Below, piece after piece: positions 21,618-29,440 of a DNA stretch of 60,806 nt (position 1 is the stretch's first letter; each line of letters begins with the position of its first letter). A program made the translations under genes and the position numbers. The DNA is taken from positions 1 through 60,806 of the IMG/VR virus record IMGVR_UViG_3300042894_001153. One strand, 5' to 3'. The notes beneath the pieces are model-generated. The model was not told the DNA's origin. It worked only from the letters and a program-made list of their open reading frames with translations, and did not search any database. The DNA is from a virus.

Positions 21618-22355
21618 ATGTCAGTTGAGATACTTAATCGCTTGCGTGATGATGATGATTATTACGGAGCATTCGGAAAGCAGTTCCTTTCTAATTCAGA
21701 TATCGATGCGTTACTAAATAACCCAAAGGATTTTGGAAAGAAGGGTGGTGGCGACAATACAAACTACGCCAAGGGTAGATACTTCCATCAGTTAATACTT
21801 GAGCCTGAGAAGGCATCAGAGACAAAGTTTGTCGAGGCATCTACACGTACCACGAAAATCTACAAGGACTTCATCGAGCAGAATAAACTACCGTTTGCTT
21901 TGCTTAAGGCTGAGGGAGAGGAGATAAGAGGTTGCGTTCAGTCGATGATTCAGAACATAGCTTTCTTTGATGGTATCAGGCAGGATGGTAATCAGTACGA
22001 AGTCCCTGCTATTGCTGAGATTAAAGGACTTATATGGAAGGGCAAGGCAGATATCGTATGCACAGATAAGTTGATTGACCTAAAGACAACGAGTAACATC
22101 GCTGATTTTAAGTGGTCAGCAAGGAAGTATAACTACGATAGTCAGTGCTACATATACCAAAAACTATTCGGCAAGCCATTAGTCTTCTACGTGGTAGATA
22201 AGACAAGTGGTATGCTTGGTATATTCAGACCCACAGATGAGTTCGTTAGACGTGGCGAGGAGAAGGTTGAGAGGGCTGTCGAGGTATACCATAAGTTCTA
22301 CGGAGATAATCCAACAGAGAGCATAGAGTACTACTTTATAGATGAGATGCTATAA
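21618..22355 (+). CDS. PD-(D/E)XK exonuclease (DUF3799/RecE-like)
   Basis: 245 residues. FLSNSDIDALLNNPKDFGKK and YAKGRYFHQLILEPEKA are the N-terminal features of the family. The catalytic core is EIKGLIWKGKADIVC...LIDLKTTSNI, giving the D...(D)LK pattern, with a later YDSQCYIYQKLF helix. It would produce single-stranded 3' ends for the annealing protein encoded upstream. It ends in TAA followed in frame by a TAG that forms palindrome copy 10. Confidence 0.85.
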   Translation: MSVEILNRLRDDDDYYGAFGKQFLSNSDIDALLNNPKDFGKKGGGDNTNYAKGRYFHQLILEPEKASETKFVEASTRTTKIYKDFIEQNKLPFALLKAEGEEIRGCVQSMIQNIAFFDGIRQDGNQYEVPAIAEIKGLIWKGKADIVCTDKLIDLKTTSNIADFKWSARKYNYDSQCYIYQKLFGKPLVFYVVDKTSGMLGIFRPTDEFVRRGEEKVERAVEVYHKFYGDNPTESIEYYFIDEML

Positions 22356-22357
22356 TA

Positions 22358-22373
22358 GTGTCCTTAAAGACAC
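22358..22373. repeat. Dispersed palindrome, copy 10 (just after a stop)
   Basis: GTGTCCTTAAAGACAC. Its first base completes a second in-frame stop (TAATAG). Confidence 0.85.
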
Positions 22374-22430
22374 AAAGTAAACAAAGTTTCAGGAATAGTT
22401 TTTAAAACAAAAGTTAAATAAATAAAAAAA

Positions 22431-22715
22431 ATGTCAGAAGAGAAAATTTTCGCAGAAGGATTCAGTTTCAAGCGTAGAGAAAACGCACCTGAGTTCGTAG
22501 TGGGCAGACAGTCTATCAAGGTAGATGAAGCAGTTGCCTTCCTAAACAAACACGCTAAGAATGGTTGGGTTAACCTCGACATCAAGCAAGCCAAGAACGG
22601 TAACTACTACTGTGAACTTGACAATTGGGAGAAGGGTGAAAGCACCCCACAACCAAAGGTAGAAAAGAAGGTAGCACCTCAATCAAGTAAACCAATTGAT
22701 GAGCTTCCGTTCTAA
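22431..22715 (+). CDS. Small single-strand DNA-binding-like protein
   Basis: 94 residues. A compact beta-type core (GFSFKRRENAPEFVVGR..., ending in YYCELDNWEKG) is followed by a flexible Pro/Lys/Ser linker and the acidic-hydrophobic tip IDELPF. This resembles the DDIPF-type tail that bacterial SSBs use to recruit partners. It sits directly after the annealing protein and exonuclease. A role in coating ssDNA is inferred from the tail and context; no OB-fold signature is proven. Confidence 0.6.
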   Translation: MSEEKIFAEGFSFKRRENAPEFVVGRQSIKVDEAVAFLNKHAKNGWVNLDIKQAKNGNYYCELDNWEKGESTPQPKVEKKVAPQSSKPIDELPF

Positions 22716-22736
22716 AACCAAACAAGAAGAAAAGTT

Positions 22737-22758
22737 AAAGGGGAATTTATTCCCCTTT
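22737..22758 (+). terminator. Intrinsic terminator after the recombination genes
   Basis: AAAGGGGAAT (22737-22746) pairs with ATTCCCCTTT (22749-22758), followed by TTCTTT. A strong stem with a pyrimidine tail, 22 bases after the SSB-like gene. Confidence 0.8.
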
Positions 22759-22782
22759 TCTTTCCTCTTTTGTGTGTTAGTT

Positions 22783-22932
22783 ATTACATTTGCACCCCTT
22801 CTATATATATATTATTAATTTATATATATTTATTTTTTCTCTTATATACATAAAGAAAAATTAACATTTTCAACACTAATACTGAAAATCAAATAGTTAT
22901 AATCAAAAAACCAACATAAAATCAGCATAAAT
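22783..22932 (+). promoter_or_regulatory. Leader of the primase-helicase gene, element copy B
   Basis: This holds TACATTTG (22783-22790, a TAnnTTTG match), GCACCCC, an AT run, AACATTTTCAACACTA (22863-22878) and AATCAAATAGTTA. The order is the same as in 10485-10600. It directly precedes the ATG at 22933. It is probably a promoter with a structured leader or a protein-binding site. Confidence 0.55.
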
Positions 22933-25350
22933 ATGACATCAACAATCACAATATTCAAAAACATTAAAGAAACAGAGACTCCATTCTATAGAGATGTACA
23001 AGTTGTATTCAATAGAATCAAGGATGGTGCTACTAAGGACTTAGTAAAAAGGATTAGATTAGAGAAGAACAAGACAGAGCGCAACGAACTAAAGAAGATG
23101 CTACCTGCTATTTGTTTTAGTGGTACATTCAATAAGCGCAACGACAATTCACTCATCAAGCATAGTGGTCTTATCTGCTTGGACTTCGATGGATACGAAA
23201 AGACAAAGGAAATGCTTCAGGACAAGGAGAACTTAAGCAAGGACAAGTACGTTTACTCTGTATTTATTTCTCCATCGGGTAATGGCTTAAAGGTATTGGT
23301 TAAGATACCATCAGAATCAGAGAACCACATAAACTATTTTAACTCCCTTGAGAAGCACTTTAATTCAGGATACTTTGATAAGGTAGTCAAGAACATCTCA
23401 AGAGTCTGTTACGAGTCGTATGACCCCTTAATTCACGTAAACGAGCAGTCTTCTGTATGGGATAAGATTGAAGAGTCTGAGTACACAGAGATTAATAAGT
23501 TCAGGGACACACCAACGATACCAATCACAGATGAGAACAAGATTGTAGAGATACTTGTAAAGTGGTGGGTTAAGAAGTATCCAATGGTTGAAGGACAGAG
23601 AAACCAAAATATTTACATATTAGCGATGGCACTTAATGATTATGGTATCAATAAGTCATTGGCAGGATACATAATGTCTCAGTACGCTACCCAAGACTTT
23701 TCTTTGATTGAGATAAACAGAACGATTGATTCTGCGTATTCCCAAACGGGGAACTTTGGAACTAAGTACTACGAGGACGAGGAGAGGGTAAACCAAATAA
23801 AGGTAAAGCTAAGGAGAGGTGTATCAAAAAAGGAAATTCGGTATCAGTTAGAAGAGTCTCGTATTGATTCCGATGTTATTGATTCTGTTATTAGCAGAAT
23901 AGAAGAAGAGAACTCAAGCCAAACTTTTTGGGATAAGAACGAGAAGGGTGTTATAAAGATAGTTCACTTTATGTTCAAGGAATTTCTTGAGGATAATGGT
24001 TTCTACAAGTACTGTCCCGAAGGTAGCAAGAACTATGTGTTTGTTAAGGTTACAAATAATCTAATCGACCACACGTCTGAGAAAGAGATTAAGGATTTTT
24101 GCCTTGACTACCTACAGCAGATTGATGACCTGAGCATCTATAACTACTTCGCTGACCAAACAAGATTCTTTAAGGAAGATTTCCTTACGCTTCTTTCAAC
24201 GATTGACATTTACTTTATCGAGGATACAAACGATGCATCTTATCTGTACTATAGAAACTGTGCCGTTAAGATTACAGCAAACAACGTAGAGCCGATTGAC
24301 TACCTTGACCTTGGTGGATACGTTTGGAAGGAACACGTTATCGATAGAAAGTTTAAGATATGCCCGAACAATGAGTGCGATTATAAAACATTCGTAAGCA
24401 GAATATGTGGTAATAACTTAGCGAGACTTGATACAATGGAGTCTACGATTGGATTCCTAATGCACGGATACAAGAACCTATCTTACTGCCCTGCAGTTAT
24501 CTTAAACGATGAGGTTATAAGCGATAACCCTGAAGGTGGAACGGGAAAGGGATTATTTATGAATGCCCTAAACCAAATGAAAAAACTTGTGGTTATCGAT
24601 GGTAAGCAGTTTGCGTTTGAGCGTTCTTTCCCTTATCAGTTGGTGTCAGCAGACACGCAGATACTTTGCTTCGATGACGTAAAGAAGTACTTTGACTTTG
24701 AGAGATTGTTCTCAGTGGTTACAGAAGGTCTTACCCTTGAGAAGAAGAATAAGGATGCGATTAAGATACCATTTGCCAAGTCACCTAAGATTGCTATCAC
24801 AACGAACTACGCAATTAAGGGTAGTGGTAATTCATTCGCAAGACGTAAGTGGGAGGTTGAGTTGCATCAGCACTACAACAAGAACTACACGCCCCTTGAT
24901 GAGTTCGGTAAGCACTTCTTTGCAGATTGGGATGATGACGAGTGGTGTCAGTTTGATAACTATATGATTGCTTGTCTTCAGCTATACCTAAGAAGAGGAT
25001 TGATTAAGAGTGTGTTTGTAAACCTTGCCGTTAGACAGTTGTCAGCAGAAACGTCTCACGACTTTATCGAGTGGTGTGGTCTACTTATGGATGGACAGAC
25101 TAACCCACACTTGGCTATAGGTCAGAGGATTCATCAGCAGGACGTTTACTACGAGTTTATTCAGGAGTACCCTGACTACGCACCGAAGTCACGTATGAGC
25201 ATCAGCAGAATGAGATTCTACCAATGGCTTGTATCGTATGCACTATACACTACAGGCGTTCAACCACAAGAGGGCAGAGATGCACAGGGCAAGTGGATGA
25301 TGATTAGACCAAAGCCAACACCACCATCACAACAAATTGAATTAATATAA
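22933..25350 (+). CDS. Primase-helicase (BT4734/VirE-N-like domain + superfamily 3-type ATPase)
   Basis: 805 residues. Residues 1 to about 180 match the BT4734/VirE_N pattern: FSGTFNKR, SGLICLDFDGY, VFISPSGNGLKVLVKI and later SRVCYESYDP. The middle (about 200-330) is helical with an ERVNQIKVKLRRGVSKKEI stretch. The C-terminal part is a helicase ATPase: Walker A PEGGTGKG (about 532-539), Walker B ILCFDDV (about 577) and sensor AITTNYA (about 622), then an Arg-rich finger region. It would prime and unwind phage DNA. No phage DNA polymerase is present, so it likely recruits the host enzyme. Its leader matches the element in the divergence region. Confidence 0.85.
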   Translation: MTSTITIFKNIKETETPFYRDVQVVFNRIKDGATKDLVKRIRLEKNKTERNELKKMLPAICFSGTFNKRNDNSLIKHSGLICLDFDGYEKTKEMLQDKENLSKDKYVYSVFISPSGNGLKVLVKIPSESENHINYFNSLEKHFNSGYFDKVVKNISRVCYESYDPLIHVNEQSSVWDKIEESEYTEINKFRDTPTIPITDENKIVEILVKWWVKKYPMVEGQRNQNIYILAMALNDYGINKSLAGYIMSQYATQDFSLIEINRTIDSAYSQTGNFGTKYYEDEERVNQIKVKLRRGVSKKEIRYQLEESRIDSDVIDSVISRIEEENSSQTFWDKNEKGVIKIVHFMFKEFLEDNGFYKYCPEGSKNYVFVKVTNNLIDHTSEKEIKDFCLDYLQQIDDLSIYNYFADQTRFFKEDFLTLLSTIDIYFIEDTNDASYLYYRNCAVKITANNVEPIDYLDLGGYVWKEHVIDRKFKICPNNECDYKTFVSRICGNNLARLDTMESTIGFLMHGYKNLSYCPAVILNDEVISDNPEGGTGKGLFMNALNQMKKLVVIDGKQFAFERSFPYQLVSADTQILCFDDVKKYFDFERLFSVVTEGLTLEKKNKDAIKIPFAKSPKIAITTNYAIKGSGNSFARRKWEVELHQHYNKNYTPLDEFGKHFFADWDDDEWCQFDNYMIACLQLYLRRGLIKSVFVNLAVRQLSAETSHDFIEWCGLLMDGQTNPHLAIGQRIHQQDVYYEFIQEYPDYAPKSRMSISRMRFYQWLVSYALYTTGVQPQEGRDAQGKWMMIRPKPTPPSQQIELI

Positions 25351-25357
25351 AAACATT

Positions 25358-25618
25358 ATGAGCAATAAAAAACAAACCGCAGTCGAATGGTTATTTGATA
25401 AGATAACACAAAACCAAGATATTAGATGGAGAGGTACACAATATGAAGATTTATTTGAACAAGCCAAAGCAATGGAGAAAGAGCAGATTGTAGATGAATT
25501 AAAGTTTATAGGTAGTTATTTTGATGTCAGTAAGATGGACGTTTATGAGATAAGACATCATATTAGATTTACGAGCATAATACAAGATAGAATCAATCAC
25601 TATAAGATAAACTTATGA
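25358..25618 (+). CDS. Small conserved-type phage protein (86 aa)
   Basis: MSNKKQTAVEWLFDKITQNQ, then FEQAKAMEKEQIVDE. The motif TAVEWLxxKL...FEQAKEMEKxQI is very common in small Bacteroidota phage and plasmid proteins of unknown function. Helical and acidic, overlapping the helicase start by 4 bases. Confidence 0.75.
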   Translation: MSNKKQTAVEWLFDKITQNQDIRWRGTQYEDLFEQAKAMEKEQIVDELKFIGSYFDVSKMDVYEIRHHIRFTSIIQDRINHYKINL

Positions 25619-27072
25619 AAGATGTTATAGCACATAGATTCGGTTATACAAACAAGATGATGTACGAGCATTGTCTTGTTCTGTATAACGTACTAAACCA
25701 ATCAATGGAGATTAAGGAAGGTAGAGGCAAGGCAGTTATAACAAAGAGAAAGTTTAAGTACAATAATTCAGATGATGATAGAGAGTTAGTGGAGAACAGT
25801 TTAAGACATTATAAATACAAAATGGAAAACGAAAAAGTAGAGTTCAGAGGCTATCAAAAAGATATCATAGCTAAAGGAATTGAAAAGCTAAAGCAGTACG
25901 GCTTTCTGTACTTGGCTATGGAGGTAAGAACGGGTAAGACACTTACGAGTCTTGGCATTGCAGATGGTATGGGTTGCAGAAATGTTTTGTTCATAACAAA
26001 GAAAAAAGCAATCAGCAGCATCGAGTCTGACTACGATATGCTAAACCCTGCATTTAAAATAGTTGTAATAAACTATGAGTCACTGCATACAATAAAAGCC
26101 TTTGACTTTGATATGATAGTTTGCGATGAAGCCCATAGTATGGGAGCTTTCCCAAAGCCAAGCGAGAGAGCCAAGTTGGTGAAGGAGTTTATTGCTAAGA
26201 ATAAAAACCCTTATGTAATTCTCTTGTCGGGTACGCCAACACCTGAGTCCTACAGTCAGATGTACCATCAGGTCTATGGCATTAAGGGAAACCCATTCAG
26301 TCAGCACAAGAACTTCTATAGATTCTGTGACGAGTACGTTTCCATTAAAGAGCGAATGATTAATAGCTTACTGATTAAGGACTACTCAGGTGGTTCTCAG
26401 AAGATACTGAACGTGATGATGCCGTACACCATAAACTACACTCAGAAGGAGGCAGGCTTTAAGGTTGAGACAAGAGAGCATATCATCAAGGTTAAGATGT
26501 CTGATATGACCTATAGCTTGACCTCTAAACTTAAAAGAGACCTTGTAATCCAGGGAAAGGATGATGTAATACTTGCAGACACACCCGTTAAGCTTATGAT
26601 GAAACTGCATCAGCTGTACTCAGGGACTATAAAGTTTGAGTCAGGCAAGTCAATGATAATGGATTTATCAAAGGCAAAGGCCATATACGATAACTTCTGC
26701 GTGGCTAAGATTGGTATATTCTACAAGTTCAAGGAGGAGCTAAATGCATTGATGCAGGTCTATGGCCCTGAAAATCTAACCACTGACCTTGGTGTCTTTG
26801 AAGACACAGATAAGTCAATCGCTCTTCAGATTGTATCGGGTAGAGAAGGTATCTCGCTCAAGAAGGCTGAGGCGTTGGTGTACTACAACATAGACTTTAG
26901 TGCCACGTCCTATTGGCAGTCCAAGGATAGGATGACCACTAAGGATAGACTTGAGAACGATGTGTATTGGATATTTGCTGAGAATGGTATAGAGGAGAGC
27001 ATATACAAGGCTGTCTCGGATAAAAAAGATTATACCATAAACCATTTCAGAAAAGATTTACTAAATTCGTAG
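25615..27072 (+). CDS. SF2 DNA helicase (DEAH-box)
   Basis: 485 residues. Motif Q/I region: FRGYQKDIIAKGI and MEVRTGKTLTSLG (GxGKT replaced by VRTGKT, about 101-106). Motif II: VCDEAH (about 168-173). Motif III: LLSGTP. C-terminal motifs: VSGREGISLKKAEALVYY and QSKDRMTTKDR, the latter with the arginine of motif VI. The layout resembles phage SNF2/ERCC3-type translocases. It is likely a replication-fork or recombination helicase beside the primase-helicase. Palindrome copy 11 lies inside and is read as VFEDT. Confidence 0.87.
   Translation: MKDVIAHRFGYTNKMMYEHCLVLYNVLNQSMEIKEGRGKAVITKRKFKYNNSDDDRELVENSLRHYKYKMENEKVEFRGYQKDIIAKGIEKLKQYGFLYLAMEVRTGKTLTSLGIADGMGCRNVLFITKKKAISSIESDYDMLNPAFKIVVINYESLHTIKAFDFDMIVCDEAHSMGAFPKPSERAKLVKEFIAKNKNPYVILLSGTPTPESYSQMYHQVYGIKGNPFSQHKNFYRFCDEYVSIKERMINSLLIKDYSGGSQKILNVMMPYTINYTQKEAGFKVETREHIIKVKMSDMTYSLTSKLKRDLVIQGKDDVILADTPVKLMMKLHQLYSGTIKFESGKSMIMDLSKAKAIYDNFCVAKIGIFYKFKEELNALMQVYGPENLTTDLGVFEDTDKSIALQIVSGREGISLKKAEALVYYNIDFSATSYWQSKDRMTTKDRLENDVYWIFAENGIEESIYKAVSDKKDYTINHFRKDLLNS
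26792..26807. repeat. Dispersed palindrome, copy 11 (in helicase gene)
   Basis: GTGTCTTTGAAGACAC, translated as VFEDT. Confidence 0.85.
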
Positions 27073-27075
27073 TCT

Positions 27076-27363
27076 ATGAAAAGCAAGAGGAATACAAACG
27101 CAGGAAAGCATCCATCGTACGATAAACTTAATATGTCAGCTGAGCGCATCAAGAAGAAGAAGGAGTACGACGCAGAGTACAGTGCCACGCCTGAGCGTAA
27201 GAAGTACAGAGCAGAGCTTAACGCTGAGAATAAGAAACGAGGAACTTACGGCAATGGCGATGGAAAGGATATAAGCCACACCAAGAGTGGCAAGTTAGTG
27301 AGTGAGATTCAATCAAAGAATAGAGCAAGGAACGGACAAAACAAAAAATCAACAAAGAAATGA
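27076..27363 (+). CDS. Small basic phage protein (95 aa)
   Basis: Strongly basic (MKSKRNTNAGKHPSYDKLNM...), with ERKKYRAELNAENKKRGTYG, NGDGKDISHTKSGKLV and an end in KNRARNGQNKK. This pattern is familiar from small phage proteins, often beside HNH or VRR-NUC genes; some are virion components. Function unknown; nucleic-acid binding is likely from the charge. Confidence 0.7.
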   Translation: MKSKRNTNAGKHPSYDKLNMSAERIKKKKEYDAEYSATPERKKYRAELNAENKKRGTYGNGDGKDISHTKSGKLVSEIQSKNRARNGQNKKSTKK

Positions 27364-27602
27364 CAGAACAACAAATCCAATCAAAAAGAATCAAGGAACT
27401 TGAGGCTGAAGGCTACTACGTTATTAAGCTAATCAAAACCAACAAGAATGGCATTCCTGACCTAATAGCGATACCACCAAACACAAATGTCCTATTCAAT
27501 GAGGTAAAGACTCAAGCAGGAAAGGTGTCTGCCCTACAGCAGTATAGAATTGATGAACTAAACAAATTTGGATTTAACGCGTATGTCTACAGAGGAGAAT
27601 GA
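27360..27602 (+). CDS. VRR-NUC nuclease
   Basis: 80 residues with the VRR-NUC set: LEAEGYYVIKLIKTNKNGIPDLIAI (catalytic Asp in GIPD), FNEVKTQAGKVSALQQYRI (E-x-K), and FNAYVYRG. It is a minimal PD-(D/E)XK-type nuclease of about 80-100 residues, frequent in phages, and probably acts on replication or recombination intermediates. Confidence 0.85.
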   Translation: MTEQQIQSKRIKELEAEGYYVIKLIKTNKNGIPDLIAIPPNTNVLFNEVKTQAGKVSALQQYRIDELNKFGFNAYVYRGE

Positions 27603-27939
27603 ATTTTACGTAGACTATTGGTTTGACGTTGAGTTAAGCCGTTTAGATGGGGCTTTGGCTAAAGATATAATGAGACAGCTCGGAAAGATTATGAGGACTC
27701 TCCCTGAGAAGGAAGATGTTTCTCAGGTAATCGGAGGTGTTTCATTAATCGGTGAGCCTGTATACTTTATGGTCGAGTATTTAAACGAGCGCAACTACGA
27801 ACCTGTCTTAGAAAAGCTTTCAATCGTGGACGTAGACACGTATTTAGACCTAATGAACCTATCAAAAACAATCAAAAATGACCCACAAACAATTAAAAGA
27901 AGACGTAGAAATACAACTAAAGTCTATAATAAAGAATAG
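27583..27939 (+). CDS. Hypothetical protein (118 aa)
   Basis: The ATG at 27583 (MSTEENEFYVDYWFDVEL) fits the 20-base overlap with the nuclease. Acidic N-terminal half, basic tail (KRRRRNTTK). The C-terminal 60 bases overlap the next gene in another frame. Not recognised. Confidence 0.55.
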   Translation: MSTEENEFYVDYWFDVELSRLDGALAKDIMRQLGKIMRTLPEKEDVSQVIGGVSLIGEPVYFMVEYLNERNYEPVLEKLSIVDVDTYLDLMNLSKTIKNDPQTIKRRRRNTTKVYNKE

Positions 27940-28288
27940 GCTGCGAATAGATATCGACAAATCAACAAGAAAGACAGCTCCTGATGTAGAGGCTAAGATG
28001 ATATACACGAAAATACTAAGGGATGAGAGGTATACGTGGCAGTCAATAGCCAAGAGCATAAGCAGAGACCATTCTACATTAATGTATCAATATAAAACAT
28101 TAAATAATTTGATTAAATTTGACAAGAAATTAGAAAGAGATTACATTCAGGTAAAAGCTGATTTTTCATCAGGGGAGGAATATCTTGAAGGTCAAACCAC
28201 CACCGAATTGAAAAAAATAATTAATACTTTGTCAAGTGATAATAAAATTCTAATTTTGAGAATCAAAGAACTTGAAAATAAAAACTAA
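27878..28288 (+). CDS. Second DnaA domain IV-like protein
   Basis: 136 residues. The segment AKMIYTKILRDERYTWQSIAKSISRDHSTLMYQYKTLN follows the DnaA domain IV helix-turn-helix, including the RDHST signature at the DNA-reading helix. A coiled-coil tail follows (about 100-136, ILILRIKELENK). Its separate gene and the one at 20277 suggest use of DnaA-box-like sites in the phage genome. Confidence 0.7.
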   Translation: MTHKQLKEDVEIQLKSIIKNRLRIDIDKSTRKTAPDVEAKMIYTKILRDERYTWQSIAKSISRDHSTLMYQYKTLNNLIKFDKKLERDYIQVKADFSSGEEYLEGQTTTELKKIINTLSSDNKILILRIKELENKN

Positions 28289-28293
28289 ATAAT

Positions 28294-28482
28294 ATGTCAA
28301 AACCTTCGGCATTCGATAGGGAGAGATTGGTTCACATTAATCATTTAATGGACACTATCCACGACTCTTCGAATGAGATATACGAGTCCCTTGTTGATGG
28401 AGATATCAAAAAACTTAATGAAGATATAGCAAAGCTGATATTTATATTAAGGGAAATCAATCCATCTGAATTAGGTGATTAG
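28294..28482 (+). CDS. Hypothetical protein (62 aa)
   Basis: Acidic helical protein beginning MSKPSAFDRERLVHINHLMD, with DIKKLNEDIAKLIFILREI. It is coupled to the next gene by an 8-base overlap. Function unknown. Confidence 0.6.
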   Translation: MSKPSAFDRERLVHINHLMDTIHDSSNEIYESLVDGDIKKLNEDIAKLIFILREINPSELGD

Positions 28483-28897
28483 CAATATCCCCGATACGGA
28501 GTACAATTTATACCTATGGCTTAAGTTATATTTTATTCCTGACCTACAGCTATGCACGAATAAAAAGTCAAGATACGACTGCTACTCAGAGAGGTTTAAT
28601 ATAGATATCGAGCTTAAGTGCAGAAGAGTCCACTACGATAAACTTCTTATTGAAAAGTATAAGTACGATGCACTTATTAATCGCTCAAAGAAGGAAGGCA
28701 CTATACCACTTTACATAAACTCAACACCTAATGGTATCTATGCATTTTATCTGCAGTCGATACAGGTAGAGTGGGAGCTTAAGCTAATGCCAAAACAAAC
28801 ATTCTTCAAAGAAAAGCAGAGCATCTTAAAGGTTGTTGGGTATCTTGATATAGAAACATCTGTTGATTTAATTGACTTAAAAAATAAAATGAGTTAG
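28475..28897 (+). CDS. Candidate small nuclease (PD-(D/E)XK-like)
   Basis: 140 residues with a GTG start (28475) overlapping the previous stop. Core DCYSERFNIDIELKCRRVHY, then DKLLIEKYKYDAL: D...E-x-K with a following Tyr/Lys helix, as in small phage PD-(D/E)XK or resolvase-like nucleases. The later strands (GIYAFYLQSIQVEWELK) fit. It is the last gene of the rightward block. Moderately sure of the fold, not of the substrate. Confidence 0.55.
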   Translation: MISNIPDTEYNLYLWLKLYFIPDLQLCTNKKSRYDCYSERFNIDIELKCRRVHYDKLLIEKYKYDALINRSKKEGTIPLYINSTPNGIYAFYLQSIQVEWELKLMPKQTFFKEKQSILKVVGYLDIETSVDLIDLKNKMS

Positions 28898-28928
28898 CCT
28901 TCTAAATATTATTTCAAAAGGCAAAGAT

Positions 28929-29116
28929 AGTCAGGTGGCGAAATGGTAGACGCAAGTTTGTAGGTTTTATGTTGCGAGTTAAAAACAACCTTAAAAGTGA
29001 AGTTAACCATCACAAGTGCGTATATAGTACCTTATGTGTTCCAAACCTATATATGTTAGTGTGAATTAACACACAAGTTAAATAGCAACTTACAGGTTCG
29101 AATCCTGTCCTGACTG
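28929..29116 (+). tRNA. tRNA-like element with a long internal insertion
   Basis: AGTCAGG (28929-28935) pairs perfectly with CCTGACT (29109-29115). A class-II-type D arm follows (GCG-AAATGGTAGA-CGC, 28938-28953), and a perfect T arm (ACAGG-TTCGAAT-CCTGT, 29092-29108) ends it. The D arm strongly resembles tRNA-Leu. Between D and T arms lie about 138 nt instead of the usual 40-45, with several possible hairpins (GTGTG/CACAC; TATATAG/CTATATA; AAGTT/AACTT). No normal anticodon arm with T33 was found. CCA is not encoded. It may be a tRNA with an unusual insertion or intron, an expanded variable arm, or a tRNA mimic. Confidence 0.5.
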
Positions 29117-29117
29117 C

Positions 29118-29249
29118 AAACATAGTACAACGAAAAGGACGATGGCTGATTATTGGTCTAAGGGTGTCCAAAACTCTAAGATGCCAACAGAGGTAGAAAA
29201 GACTCCCGATGCAGTATCTGTTAACAATAGTCTGAGTTGTACTATGTTT
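29118..29249. repeat. 14-base inverted repeat around a short frame
   Basis: AAACATAGTACAAC (29118-29131) and GTTGTACTATGTTT (29236-29249) are exact inverted copies flanking 104 bases that include an ATG at 29142 (MADYWSKGVQNSKMPTEVEK). The frame runs on through the terminator to 29444, antisense to the next gene, so it is probably not a full gene. The paired RNA would start 2 bases after the tRNA-like element. The stretch 28898-29279 holds nothing else that I can see. Confidence 0.7.
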
Positions 29250-29251
29250 TA

Positions 29252-29279
29252 TGTCACAGTTTTTAAAATAATTGTGACA
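29252..29279. terminator. Candidate bidirectional terminator at the convergence point
   Basis: TGTCACA (29252-29258) and TGTGACA (29273-29279) pair around a loop holding TTTTTAAAA. It lies between the rightward and leftward blocks. The stem is only 7 bp, so efficiency is uncertain. Confidence 0.5.
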
Positions 29280-29438
29280 CTATCTTGTTCTCTTCGAATC
29301 CCAATATCCCTTTGGGGCTACTCGGTCAGGAAGAGATTCTTGGACTTTATCCCACTTCTCCTCCTGCTCGAATTTCCTCGCCACTTCAGGCTTATTCTCC
29401 ATAAGCCATTTTCTTTGTGCTTTACTCTTAAAAGGCAT
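29280..29438 (-). CDS. Small phage protein (52 aa)
   Basis: ATG 29438 to TAG 29280 encodes MPFKSKAQRKWLMENKPEVA, then a charged helix and RVAPKGYWDSKRTR. The MPFKSKAQRxWLxxNKPEVAxKF beginning is one of the commonest small phage protein patterns, of unknown function. It is the last gene of the leftward block. Confidence 0.7.
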   Translation of the reverse strand: MPFKSKAQRKWLMENKPEVARKFEQEEKWDKVQESLPDRVAPKGYWDSKRTR

Positions 29439-29440
29439 TG

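Noticed and set aside
28929-29116. tmRNA or group I intron-containing tRNA
   Set aside because: Too short for both, and a true D arm is present (unlike tmRNA); no group I core was recognised.
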